Assembly: GCA_965248495.1 (NCBI GenBank)
Contig: CBDFJL010000003.1
Span: forward strand, 1,054,001-1,118,000
From: CAUYXS01 sp965248495
GTDB lineage: Bacteria; Chloroflexota; Dehalococcoidia; Lucifugimonadales; Australimonadaceae
Direction: 5' to 3'
DNA length: 64,000 bases
A program made the position numbers and the translations under genes. Each line of letters opens with the position of its first letter. Positions within the stretch are counted from its first letter, which is position 1. The notes below the pieces were generated by a model. It worked only from the letters and a program-made list of their open reading frames with translations. It was not told where the DNA came from and did no database searches. Shown here in pieces: positions 16,485 through 24,253 of the stretch.

Positions 16485-17417
16485 TCAATCGGGCTCGACC
16501 CCTTCGGGCCACCCCCTAGCCCAATCCCACATCGGCCACCTCCCCATCCCGGAACAGATGCCCGTCCGGACACAGTTAACCCGCCGGCTCGTCGCCACGG
16601 CGGCCGGCGCGCGCCCGGCGTGAGGCCGCGTAGGCCAGCGCGGACTACTGCGTGCGCACCGGCGTCTGCGAAGGTGGGCCGGCGTTCGGCCAAGGTAGAA
16701 GTAGCGGTACGACTCCGCGAGCTCCAGTCCCGATTGCTCGGCTGAGCGGCCCGCCATGGTCCGCACGAACGCATCAAACTCCGGCGTCGGGTTCCGCACC
16801 TGGCTCACGTGCGCGCGCAGCGCCTTCACCTTGAGGTCGATGGTCTCGGCGATGTCCACGAACACGTTGGCCTCGTCGCCGCGCATGCCCAGGTAGAGGT
16901 GGTCCACGATATGCGGCTCCAGGCCTTGCTCGTGGTACATGTCGGGCCACATGTGGAAGTCCCGTGCGGACGGGAAGACGGCGTCCACCGTCGCGTCGCC
17001 GATGGCCCGGTGGTCGGGGTGGTTGATGCGGTTGCCTACCCACCGCGCCGTCGGGTTCTCCGTCACCACGGCGCTCGGCCGGTACTTGCGGATGAGCCGC
17101 ACCACCTGCATCCGCAGTTCCAGCGTGTTCTGGAGCATGCCGTCCTCGTGCCCGAGGAACTCGAAGTGCGAGACCCCCAGGATTCGGCCCGCGGCCTGCT
17201 GCTCCGCCTCGCGGGTCGTGGCGAGCGCGCCGGGGTCGACGTCCCGGTCCGAGGTGCCCTTGTTCCCGTTGGTGGCCACCACGTAGATGGCCTCCTTACC
17301 CTCTCGGGTCCACTTGGCGATGGTCCCCGCGCACATGAACTCGGCGTCGTCCGGGTGGGCGACGACGACCATGATTCGCTCGCCGGGGCCGAGGTGTTCT
17401 TGGGGCGGTAGGGTCAT
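16485..17417 (-). CDS. PIG-L/LmbE-family deacetylase with aberrant C-terminal extension
   Basis: PIG-L enzymes are zinc-dependent N-acetylglucosamine-type deacetylases. The first 245 residues are a standard family member, with MVVVAHPDDAEFMCAGTIAKW (zinc ligands in AHPDD), FEFLGHEDG and the third ligand in RINHPDHRAIGD. After ESYRYFYLGRTP the sequence changes to an Arg/Pro/Ala-rich tail of about 65 residues that looks non-coding. A shift of frame there reads ...VRTQ and stops at about 16644. So the tail probably results from a frameshift or lost stop. It lies 14 bp after fabG. Confidence 0.8.
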   Translation of the reverse strand: MTLPPQEHLGPGERIMVVVAHPDDAEFMCAGTIAKWTREGKEAIYVVATNGNKGTSDRDVDPGALATTREAEQQAAGRILGVSHFEFLGHEDGMLQNTLELRMQVVRLIRKYRPSAVVTENPTARWVGNRINHPDHRAIGDATVDAVFPSARDFHMWPDMYHEQGLEPHIVDHLYLGMRGDEANVFVDIAETIDLKVKALRAHVSQVRNPTPEFDAFVRTMAGRSAEQSGLELAESYRYFYLGRTPAHLRRRRCARSSPRWPTRPHAGRAPAAVATSRRVNCVRTGICSGMGRWPMWDWARGWPEGVEPD

Positions 17418-17431
17418 GGAAGGCGGGTCCT

Positions 17432-18181
17432 CTAGATGGCCAGGCCGCCGTCGATGCCGATGACCTGGCCAGTGATATAGGCGGCGTCCTCGCCCGCGAG
17501 GAAGGCCACGGCGCCCGCGACGTCCTCCGGCGTGCCGAGCCGTCCCAGCGTGACGCGCTCGACCACGCCCGCCCGCACCTGGTCCGATAGCCCCTCGACC
17601 ATCTGCGTAGTGATGAAGCCGGGTGCCAGCGCATTGACGGTGATGCCGCGGGAACCGACCTCACGGGCCACGGTCTTCGTGAATCCGATGAGTCCGGCCT
17701 TGGCGGCGGTGTAGTTGGCCTGCCCGGCGTTGCCGGTGACCCCGACCACCGACGACATGTTGACGATGCGTCCCCAGCGCTGACGGACCATGTGGCGCAC
17801 CGCGGCCTTGGTGCAGAGGAACGCGCCCTTGAGGTTGGTGTCCAGGACCGCGTCCCAGTCCTCCTCGCTCATGCGCATCAGGAGGCCGTCCCGTGTGATG
17901 CCGGCGTTGTTGACCAGGATGTCAACGCCACCGAGCGCATCGATCGTGCCCTGGACCAGCGCCTCGGCCTGCGCGCTATCCGAGACGTCGGCGGCGAGGG
18001 CGACGGCGGTCCCGCCGGCCGAGGCGATGGCGGCCACGACCTCCTCCGCGCCGGCGCGGCCCGAGCGGTAGTTGACGGCGACGCTCGCACCCTCCCGCGC
18101 CAACCGCAGGGCGACCGCCCGGCCGATGCCCTGGCTGGCGCCGGTCACCAACGCGCGGCGTCCCTCCAGGCTAGCCGTCAC
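17432..18181 (-). CDS. fabG: 3-oxoacyl-[ACP] reductase
   Basis: FabG reduces 3-ketoacyl-ACP with NADPH during fatty-acid elongation. The 249-residue SDR has the cofactor motif TGASQGIGRAVA, NNAG at the NAG site, the catalytic Ser in NMSSVVG, and YxxxK as YTAAKAG, followed by APGFITTQM. The start overlaps plsX by 11 bp. Together with the two upstream hot-dog dehydratases this forms a lipid-synthesis run on the reverse strand. Confidence 0.93.
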   Translation of the reverse strand: MTASLEGRRALVTGASQGIGRAVALRLAREGASVAVNYRSGRAGAEEVVAAIASAGGTAVALAADVSDSAQAEALVQGTIDALGGVDILVNNAGITRDGLLMRMSEEDWDAVLDTNLKGAFLCTKAAVRHMVRQRWGRIVNMSSVVGVTGNAGQANYTAAKAGLIGFTKTVAREVGSRGITVNALAPGFITTQMVEGLSDQVRAGVVERVTLGRLGTPEDVAGAVAFLAGEDAAYITGQVIGIDGGLAI

Positions 18182-19172
18182 GCGCGCCCTCGGCGTGCGC
18201 GAGCACGGAGGCCAGCTCCTCCCGCATGGCGCTCACCACGTTGTACAGGACCATGTCTCGCGCACGGGCGATGGCGTTTGCGACGTGGGTGGCCGGCGAG
18301 CGCCCGTGGCCGATGACCACGACGCCGTTGACGCCGAAGAGCGGGCCACCCGCGTGCTCGGCGTTGCCCGCGAGGTCACGGATAGCCGCCACGGCCGCGG
18401 AGTCTGCGCCGAGGGTCGATGCCAGGTGACGGGCCACCGCTTGCGCCAGGCCCTCGGTGTACTTGAGCAGCACGTTGCCGACGAAGCCGTCGCACAGCAC
18501 GACCTCCGCCTTGTCGGTCAGGAGCTCGTGGCCTTCGATGTTGCCGACGAAGTGCAGGCCGCTGCGCTGGAGTAACGGATAGGTGTCCTGGACCAGGCGG
18601 TTGCCCTTCCCCGCCTCGGTGCCCACGGAGAGCAGCGCGATGCGTGGGTCGTCGATCCCCAGCAGCGTGCGCGAGAAGGCGACGCCCAGCGCCGCGAAGC
18701 TCAGCAGCTGGCTGGGGCGGCTGTCGATCTGCGAGCCCAGGTCGATCACCGACATCCGGGGCGCCAGCGCGATGAACGGCCCGCCGAGCGCGGGGCGGTC
18801 CAGGCCGTCGAACACCCCGAGGGTCAGGACCGACGCTGCCATCGCGGCACCCGTCGAACCCATGCTCACCGCTCCGTCGGCGAGGCCGCGCTTGACCAGC
18901 CGGGTGGTGACGGCGATGGATGCGTCGGGGTTGGAGCGCAGCGCGCGCACGGGGTTTTCTCCCTCGTTGACCACGCCACGGGACGGGACCACCTCGATGG
19001 GCAGGCCAGCGGTGTCGTGCTCGGCCAGCGCGTCCCGGACCGTGCCCTCGTCGCCGACGATGAGCACTCGTATGCCGTCCCGCGCGGCCAGCACGGCGCC
19101 GCCCACTGGCTCGGCCGGGGCCGAGTCGCCGCCCATGGCGTCCAGCGCGACGGTCGTGGGCCTTTCGCTCAC
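18171..19172 (-). CDS. plsX: phosphate acyltransferase
   Basis: PlsX makes acyl-phosphate from acyl-ACP, feeding PlsY (a plsY is at 46866). The 333-residue protein shows VALDAMGGDSAP at the N terminus, MGSTGAAMAAS, LLSVGTEAGKGN, HFVGNIEGHELL, VVLCDGFVGNVLLK and GHGRS. It overlaps fabG by 11 bp and the MaoC-type gene by 4 bp, consistent with coupled translation. Confidence 0.95.
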   Translation of the reverse strand: MSERPTTVALDAMGGDSAPAEPVGGAVLAARDGIRVLIVGDEGTVRDALAEHDTAGLPIEVVPSRGVVNEGENPVRALRSNPDASIAVTTRLVKRGLADGAVSMGSTGAAMAASVLTLGVFDGLDRPALGGPFIALAPRMSVIDLGSQIDSRPSQLLSFAALGVAFSRTLLGIDDPRIALLSVGTEAGKGNRLVQDTYPLLQRSGLHFVGNIEGHELLTDKAEVVLCDGFVGNVLLKYTEGLAQAVARHLASTLGADSAAVAAIRDLAGNAEHAGGPLFGVNGVVVIGHGRSPATHVANAIARARDMVLYNVVSAMREELASVLAHAEGARDG

Positions 19173-19561
19173 GTCGTCCCCGTCAGCACCGAGGCCTCGC
19201 CGGTAATGACCTCGGCGCCCTCGCCGTTCCTCACCGCCACTGCGTACGTGGCCACGCCGTCCGCCTCGGAAGTCAGAGCCCCCCGAGCCTCGACACGGTC
19301 ACCGGGGAAGACGGGTGCGCGAAACCGGACCTTCAACGACCCGCCGTGGGCCCAGCGTCGGTCGAAGGCATCCGTCATCATCTCCGACACGAAGGCCAGC
19401 ACCAGCATCCCGTGGGCGATGGTACGGCCGAACATCGACGTGGCCGCGAAGGCTTCGTCGAGGTGAAGGGGGTTGTGGTCGCCGGTGGCGTCGGCGTAGC
19501 GGCGCAACTGTTCTTGCGTCACGATCCGTGACGTGCCCACCAGGGATTCGGGTGCGCTCAT
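19169..19561 (-). CDS. MaoC-type (R)-hydratase / hydroxyacyl dehydratase
   Basis: This 130-residue single hot-dog domain has the hydratase-2 active site YADATGDHNPLHLDEAFA (Asp and His dyad), then GRTIAHGMLVLAF. It probably dehydrates (3R)-hydroxyacyl-ACP or -CoA. The ATG at 19561 is chosen because earlier in-frame codons are unrelated, arginine-rich sequence. Its start overlaps the stop of the preceding FAS1-like dehydratase gene (ATGA), suggesting the two work as a heterodimer like HadA/HadB. Confidence 0.85.
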   Translation of the reverse strand: MSAPESLVGTSRIVTQEQLRRYADATGDHNPLHLDEAFAATSMFGRTIAHGMLVLAFVSEMMTDAFDRRWAHGGSLKVRFRAPVFPGDRVEARGALTSEADGVATYAVAVRNGEGAEVITGEASVLTGTT

Positions 19562-19953
19562 GCGCTCGCCTCCCCGGCCTCGGCGATGCTGATCGTCGCG
19601 TTGCCACGCAGGGTGGGGCCGTCGCCGTCCGCGACGGTGAACTCGATGACCAGGAACCGGACGCCCCTGCGCACCTCGTTCCGTGCCACGGCGGTCGTGC
19701 ACTGGAGCTCTGCCCCGCCTGGGACAGCACGAGAAAACGATAGCTCCTGAGAGATGTGCACTGCGCCGGCGGGAAGCTTCACTGCCCGCATGGCCGAGCC
19801 AATGGCCCACGCGGCGATGGCCATTGGCGGAGCGTCGCCAGACTGGCCCGTCGAAGCCCCCACGGCCTCGCGGTACGCGGCAACGTCCTCGGCCGCGAAC
19901 CGTATCGGCTCGACGGCAAGCGTTCGTCCTGGCTCGAGGGTGGTGAGGTCCAA
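19558..19953 (-). CDS. FAS1-like (MaoC N-terminal type) dehydratase subunit
   Basis: This 131-residue hot-dog protein resembles the inactive/partner subunit of mycobacterial-type HadAB dehydratases: PIRFAAEDVAAYREAVG, HISQELSFSRAVPGGAELQC, then VRFLVIEFTVADGDG. It lacks the D-H dyad seen in its neighbour, so the pair likely forms one active enzyme in fatty-acid synthesis. Its start codon is TTG, about 20 bp after the stop of the dsbA-like gene. It overlaps the downstream dehydratase by 4 bp. Confidence 0.75.
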   Translation of the reverse strand: MDLTTLEPGRTLAVEPIRFAAEDVAAYREAVGASTGQSGDAPPMAIAAWAIGSAMRAVKLPAGAVHISQELSFSRAVPGGAELQCTTAVARNEVRRGVRFLVIEFTVADGDGPTLRGNATISIAEAGEASA

Positions 19954-19974
19954 AGCGCGGCGATTATATCGGGG

Positions 19975-20637
19975 CTAACGAAGATCGCGCTGGCGCGCGT
20001 AGACGTCGGGGTCCGCTCGAAGGGCGTTAGTGGCCTTATCCGCGACCGACCGGAAGACCTCCATGGGCTGGGCGCCGGTGAAGGACATGTTGCCGAAGAC
20101 GAACGCGGGCACTCCGTGCAGCCCGAGGTTCATGGCCAGCTGGTGGTCGGCCAGGACCACATTCATGTAGGTCGACTCCTCGATCGCCTGTCGTACGGGC
20201 TCCCACTCGAGCCCGGCGTCCGTCACCACCCGTCGCACGACGTCGATCTGGCCAATATCTTCGTTCTCCTCCCAGTAGGCCCGATAGAAGGCGTCTCGTA
20301 CCGGTTCGAACGCGCCGTGCTCCTCGGCGTACTTGGCCGCCTGGAGCGCTTTCAGTGAGTTGGACTGGCGGTCTGGGCGGCGCATCTTCGTCAGGCCCAC
20401 GTCGTTCGCCATCTCCTGAAGGTGAGGGTTGAGCTGCCCTGGCTGCTCTCCGGGACGCAGCTGCCGCGGCGCGCCCTCCTCCGGCGTCTCAGGGTGCAGC
20501 AGGAAGGACTTATGCACCACGTCGATGGGGTATTCCTCTGCGAGCGCGTTCAGCCTGGCCAGGCCGATGTAGCACCAGGGTCAGACGAAGTCCCCCCACG
20601 TGATGACGGGAATGAGAGGCGAGCTTTGCACTGCCAT
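19975..20637 (-). CDS. DsbA/FrnE-family oxidoreductase, candidate selenoprotein (in-frame TGA at 20581-20583)
   Basis: Read from ATG 20637 (GGAGG 5 bp upstream), the frame runs MAVQSSPLIPVITWGDFV, then TGA, then PWCYIGLARLNALAEEYPID and on to a stop at 19975. That totals 221 codons, the normal size for FrnE/2-hydroxychromene-carboxylate-isomerase-like DsbA proteins. Homologues have C-P-W-C exactly where TGA-P-W-C stands, so TGA replaces the catalytic Cys (residue 19) and Cys22 is the resolving residue. The C-terminal half is intact, with the cis-Pro loop GLHGVPAFVFG. Frame is preserved on both sides, and a SECIS-like hairpin follows. A standard gene caller would report only the part after the TGA. 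Nonsense mutation or sequencing error are the alternatives. Confidence 0.75.
20551..20566 (-). promoter_or_regulatory. putative bacterial SECIS stem-loop
   Basis: On the coding (reverse) strand, CGGCCT-GGCC-AGGCTG forms a 6 bp stem (one G-U) with a 4 nt apical loop starting with two Gs. The loop begins 21 nt after the TGA. The bacterial SECIS model expects the loop 16-37 nt downstream with a G in the first two loop positions, so both criteria are met. Confidence 0.55.
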
Positions 20638-20667
20638 GGGCACCTCCACAGGCTGGTCGCGACATTG

Positions 20668-20849
20668 TACGCGCACGGCAAGTGCGTGCTGGGGAGGGGT
20701 ACGCGCGTGAGGAATGCGAGCTGGGGCGGGGCCGGTGTGCGCGCGAGAAATGCGTGCTGGGGAGGGGTACGCGCACGGCAAGTGCGTGCTGGGGCGGGGC
20801 CGGTGTGCGCGTGAGCAATGCAAGCCAAGGAGGGGGTACGCGCGAGGGG
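20668..20849. repeat. about five imperfect tandem repeats of 32-36 bp
   Basis: The unit approximates TACGCGCRYGRSAAATGCGTG followed by CTGGGG(A/C)GGGG. Copies begin near 20668, 20700, 20736, 20768 and 20804, with a partial copy at 20837. Alternate copies carry a CCGG extension. The array fills the divergent gap between the dsbA-like gene and the crotonase gene. Confidence 0.85.
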
Positions 20850-20900
20850 GGCTCCCAAGGGAGGAGCCGGCTCGCACTCCAGCGGTTATAGTCCTTCGTC

Positions 20901-21839
20901 ATGGCAGCCAACCTGTGCCCCGAGTGTGGCGGTGACCTCGAATACAACAGCGTCTTCTACGTCTGCGAGGTCTGCTTCACGCCCTACAACCCGGAGGACC
21001 TCGAGCCCGCCCGGCGGGCCCAGTGGGCCGCGCAGGCTGCTGAGGTCGGCGACCAGATCATGCTTCGACGGGAGGGCGCCGTCGCCACCGTCGTCATCAA
21101 CCGGCCGGAGCAGCGCAACGCGATTACCCTCGCGATGTGGCAGCGGTTCGCGCGTCTGTTCGAGGAGCTGGACGCCGATGACACAGTGGGTCTTGTCATC
21201 GTCAGGGGCGCCGACGACCGCGCTTTCTCGGCCGGTGCCGACGTCAAGGAGTTCGAGGAGACGCGATCGACACCCCATAAGGCGCGGGGCTACCGCGACG
21301 CCTTTGAACGAGCGTGCGACGCGTTGGCGGGGATGTCCAAGCCGAGTATTGCCGCCGTGCGTGGCTATTGCTACGGCGGCGGCTTCGAGCTCGCGCTCAG
21401 CGCGGATATCCGCGTCGCGGCCGAAACGTCGTCGTTCGCCATACCGGCGGCGCGCATGGGCCTCGCGATCAGCCACGTCTTCGTCGGCCGGATGATGGCG
21501 CTGGCGGGCTCCGGGCATACCGGCTACCTGCTGCTGACTGGGCGCAGCGTCTCCGGCACTGAAGCGCATGACATGGGGCTGGTGAGCGTCGTCGTCCCCG
21601 ATGCTGAGCTGGAAGCCTATTTGGCGGAGCTCACCGCCGACGTCCTGGCCCTCTCACCTAATTCGCACCGTGTGCACAAGCAGGTGATGCGCGACCTGCT
21701 CGAATTCGGCGCACACGGCAACGTCCCACAGAGCCGTCGCGGACTCCCACGGTCCGCCACCGACAGCGAGGACTTCCGGGAAGGGGTCCGCGCATTCATG
21801 GAGAAGCGCAGCCCCCAGTTTCGTCGCGGCTCTAGCTGA
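20901..21839 (+). CDS. zinc-ribbon / enoyl-CoA hydratase (crotonase) fusion
   Basis: This 312-residue protein begins with a small zinc ribbon (C6-P-E-C9 ... C22-E-V-C25) followed by a crotonase domain (about residues 55-290). Crotonase features are VVINRPEQRNAITLAMW, the first oxyanion segment FSAGADVKEF, and RGYCYGGGFELALSADIRVA. The Glu in GGGFELAL and the usual hydratase carboxylate region suggest acyl-CoA chemistry, but substrate is unknown. The ribbon is not a normal part of hydratases and may serve protein or nucleic-acid contact. It ends overlapping the MFS gene by 8 bp. Confidence 0.85.
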   Translation: MAANLCPECGGDLEYNSVFYVCEVCFTPYNPEDLEPARRAQWAAQAAEVGDQIMLRREGAVATVVINRPEQRNAITLAMWQRFARLFEELDADDTVGLVIVRGADDRAFSAGADVKEFEETRSTPHKARGYRDAFERACDALAGMSKPSIAAVRGYCYGGGFELALSADIRVAAETSSFAIPAARMGLAISHVFVGRMMALAGSGHTGYLLLTGRSVSGTEAHDMGLVSVVVPDAELEAYLAELTADVLALSPNSHRVHKQVMRDLLEFGAHGNVPQSRRGLPRSATDSEDFREGVRAFMEKRSPQFRRGSS

Positions 21840-23112
21840 TGCGCCGCACGGCCGGTGAGGCTACCGCCAGGAGAACGGCCGCCGCCACGGACAGGCCGCC
21901 GAACCAGAGAATGGCCTCACGCGGGCCGAGGAGCGCCGCGGAGATACCGGCCGCAGCCGCCCCAAGCGTCACCAACGCCTGGTCGTAGGCCAGCAGCGCC
22001 ATGATGCGGCCCCTCATATGCTCCGGCGCCGACTCGACAAGGAGCGCGGTGAACAACGGGATGAACGCGGACTGCGCCATCCCCACGAGGAACACCACAG
22101 CGAACGCCGCATGGGGGAATGAAAGGTAAGACGACCCGGAGTAGAGAGCCATGAGGCCGCCAACCATGCCGAGCGATGCGAGAAGAACCACGCCTCTGTG
22201 CCGCGTCGGGTTCACGTAGGCGATCACCAGAGTGCTCATCATCCCGCCCAGGCCGAGCACGGCGAACATGACCCCCAGCCCCTCGTCGCCCAGCTCCAAC
22301 GGTCCCCTGGCCATCAGCGGGATGAACACCTGGACGAACGAGGCCCCGAATGTGAAGTAGACCGCCGCCACCGTCAGCGATCCGCGGATCGCTGGCGCTC
22401 GCCACGCGAAAATGAGGCCTTCCCGCACGTCCCGCAGCATCACCGTCGGCCCTTTGTAGCCCTGCCGCTCATGATCGGGCGCGCGCAACATGACCAGTAG
22501 CGGGATGCCCGCGATATAGAGCCCGGCGATCAGTACGAACGCGCTCTCAATGCCCGCCGTCGCGATGACCAGGCCACTGAGAGCGGCGGCGAACACGCGC
22601 ATGAGCTGCACGCTGCCACTGTTCAGAGCCATCGCGTTCGTTACCGCGAGCGCCGGAACGATGCTCGGGATCATCGCCCTGCGGGCCGGCTGGTCGAAAA
22701 CCATGGTCGCACCCCGCACGGTGGCGAACACGTAGATGTGCCACAGTTCGGCGGACCCGGCCACGACCAACACGGCGAACCAGATGGCGTTGACCGTGAC
22801 CATCATGCGCGTGACGAGCAGGATCGTTTTGCGGTTCCACATGTCGGCGGCTGCGCCTGCGAATAGGCCCAAGGCGAGCGCGGGCATGGTCCGGGCGGCC
22901 ATCACCAGCCCCAGCTGGACAGCCGAATTTCCCGTGACGTTCAGGACCAAGATCGGCAGCGCCACCATCTGGACCCAAAAGGCGGCCGAGTTGGACATCT
23001 GCGCGATCCAGAGCAGGCGGAAGTCCCGGTAGCGAGCCGATTCGAAGATCCGCCCAAGAGGACTGCGCCGCCCGGTGGCGGCCACTGGCTCTGCTGCTAT
23101 GGACTCTTCCAC
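21832..23112 (-). CDS. MFS exporter, EntS-like (MFS_3)
   Basis: This 426-residue protein has about 12 hydrophobic segments and the MFS_3 layout, beginning SARYRDFRLLWIAQMSNSAAFWVQM with AGAAADMWNRKTILL at the first cytoplasmic loop. Family members export small molecules such as siderophores or drugs by proton antiport. The GTG at 23112 is chosen because it precedes the conserved first helix and leaves room for the divergent protease promoter. Longer starts add 85 Arg-rich residues. Substrate is unknown. Confidence 0.82.
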   Translation of the reverse strand: MEESIAAEPVAATGRRSPLGRIFESARYRDFRLLWIAQMSNSAAFWVQMVALPILVLNVTGNSAVQLGLVMAARTMPALALGLFAGAAADMWNRKTILLVTRMMVTVNAIWFAVLVVAGSAELWHIYVFATVRGATMVFDQPARRAMIPSIVPALAVTNAMALNSGSVQLMRVFAAALSGLVIATAGIESAFVLIAGLYIAGIPLLVMLRAPDHERQGYKGPTVMLRDVREGLIFAWRAPAIRGSLTVAAVYFTFGASFVQVFIPLMARGPLELGDEGLGVMFAVLGLGGMMSTLVIAYVNPTRHRGVVLLASLGMVGGLMALYSGSSYLSFPHAAFAVVFLVGMAQSAFIPLFTALLVESAPEHMRGRIMALLAYDQALVTLGAAAAGISAALLGPREAILWFGGLSVAAAVLLAVASPAVRRIS

Positions 23113-23231
23113 GGTGAGCCGCCATTGTCGCGCGTTCGTACAGCTAGCGCCAACGGGCAGCGCCAACCGGCAACGACACGCCGAATGCTCGCGGAGAGTG
23201 CCGCTAACAAGTTGTCGGATAGGATATCGCG

Positions 23232-24170
23232 GTGCCCCGCCTCGTCTCCCTCGTCCTCGCGATGTCGTTCCTTCTGATCGCTTGCGGCCCGACCGACGAG
23301 GAGGTTCTGCGCATTGCGGACGAGCGCATCGCGGTCGCGCTGACCGCCGTCCCGACGCCGACGACACCGGTGGAGCCGACGCCGCCGCCCACCGCGCCGC
23401 CGCCGCCCACCGCGACGCCGCAGCCGACCGCTACCCCTTTCCCGACGCCGACGCCACAGCCGACCGCTACTCCCGCGCACACGCCGACGCCACAGCCGAC
23501 GCCGACACCGGCCCCGACGGCGACTCCGCAGTCGATCGTCGAGTTCAACGCTGTCTACCAACGCGTCTGGCCCAGCGTCTTCTACCTCGAGAGCTCCACG
23601 GGGTTCGGCACCGGCTGGCTGGTCGAGGACGGATTCCTGGTGACGAACGAGCACGTGGTCAAGGGGCACACGACGATGAGGGTCCGCCAGGCGGTCCCCG
23701 GCTCGCAGACCTTCACCGCCGCGGTCGTCGCAACCGATGCCCAGCGCGACATCGCATTGCTTACCTTCAACACGGCTGTCGTGGAGCTCCAGGCCGGCGC
23801 GGCCGCCCTCGAGATGGGCGAGGTGTCAGGCGCTGACATCGCCCGCCCGCTGATGGCCCTCGGTTACTCGAACACCCTCCCGGCGGCCGACGGGAGCGTC
23901 GACTCGGCCGCCGCCAACGTCGGCGTCCTCTCGCAGATCGTGGAGTTCACCACCGTAAGCCTTGGCTTGAATCTGGAGATGGACGTCCCGGTCGACCCCG
24001 GGAACAGTGGCGGCCCGGTGGTCGACGAGTTCGGACGGGTGGTGGGGATGACACGGGCGGTTCGTGAGTCGACGTCCAGCGGACAGCGAGTGGTTGGCAC
24101 CTTCTACGCGGTGCACATTGACGAAATTCGGGACGCGCTCCCGGCGTTGCGACGGGGCGAATCCCGCTAG
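23232..24170 (+). CDS. trypsin-like (S1C) serine protease lipoprotein
   Basis: This 312-residue exported protein has a lipoprotein signal with lipobox LLIAC18. A low-complexity Pro/Thr linker (residues 41-100) acts as a stalk to a DegP/HtrA-like protease domain. The catalytic triad is visible: His141 (TNEHVV), Asp173 (QRDIALL) and Ser259 (PGNSGGP). No PDZ domain follows. It would be anchored outside the cytoplasmic membrane, perhaps in envelope protein quality control. It is divergent from the MFS gene. Confidence 0.88.
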   Translation: MPRLVSLVLAMSFLLIACGPTDEEVLRIADERIAVALTAVPTPTTPVEPTPPPTAPPPPTATPQPTATPFPTPTPQPTATPAHTPTPQPTPTPAPTATPQSIVEFNAVYQRVWPSVFYLESSTGFGTGWLVEDGFLVTNEHVVKGHTTMRVRQAVPGSQTFTAAVVATDAQRDIALLTFNTAVVELQAGAAALEMGEVSGADIARPLMALGYSNTLPAADGSVDSAAANVGVLSQIVEFTTVSLGLNLEMDVPVDPGNSGGPVVDEFGRVVGMTRAVRESTSSGQRVVGTFYAVHIDEIRDALPALRRGESR

Positions 24171-24178
24171 TGCCACAG

Positions 24179-24207
24179 TTCACAAGGGTGGGCGAGGGCA
24201 ATACAAT
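24179..24207 (+). promoter_or_regulatory. promoter of the Rieske gene
   Basis: TTCACA (24179-24184) and TACAAT (24202-24207) with exactly 17 bp between them make a strong sigma70-type match. It starts 8 bp after the protease stop and 46 bp before the Rieske ATG. A GAAGGAG Shine-Dalgarno lies between. Confidence 0.6.
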
Positions 24208-24253
24208 GGTCGGCGTCATCCCAGACGCAGACTCAGAAGAAGGAGAGTGACCC

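Noticed and set aside
14740..16700. Integron-like cassette array (same-strand small genes each followed by a similar element)
   Set aside because: The shared elements lack paired RYYYAAC/GTTRRRY core sites and no integrase is nearby; simple duplication explains the repeats better.
20581..20583. TGA treated as a simple nonsense mutation of the dsbA-like gene
   Set aside because: Not excluded, but the frame is intact over the remaining 200 codons, the codon is exactly the catalytic Cys position, and a SECIS-like hairpin follows, so the selenoprotein reading is favoured.
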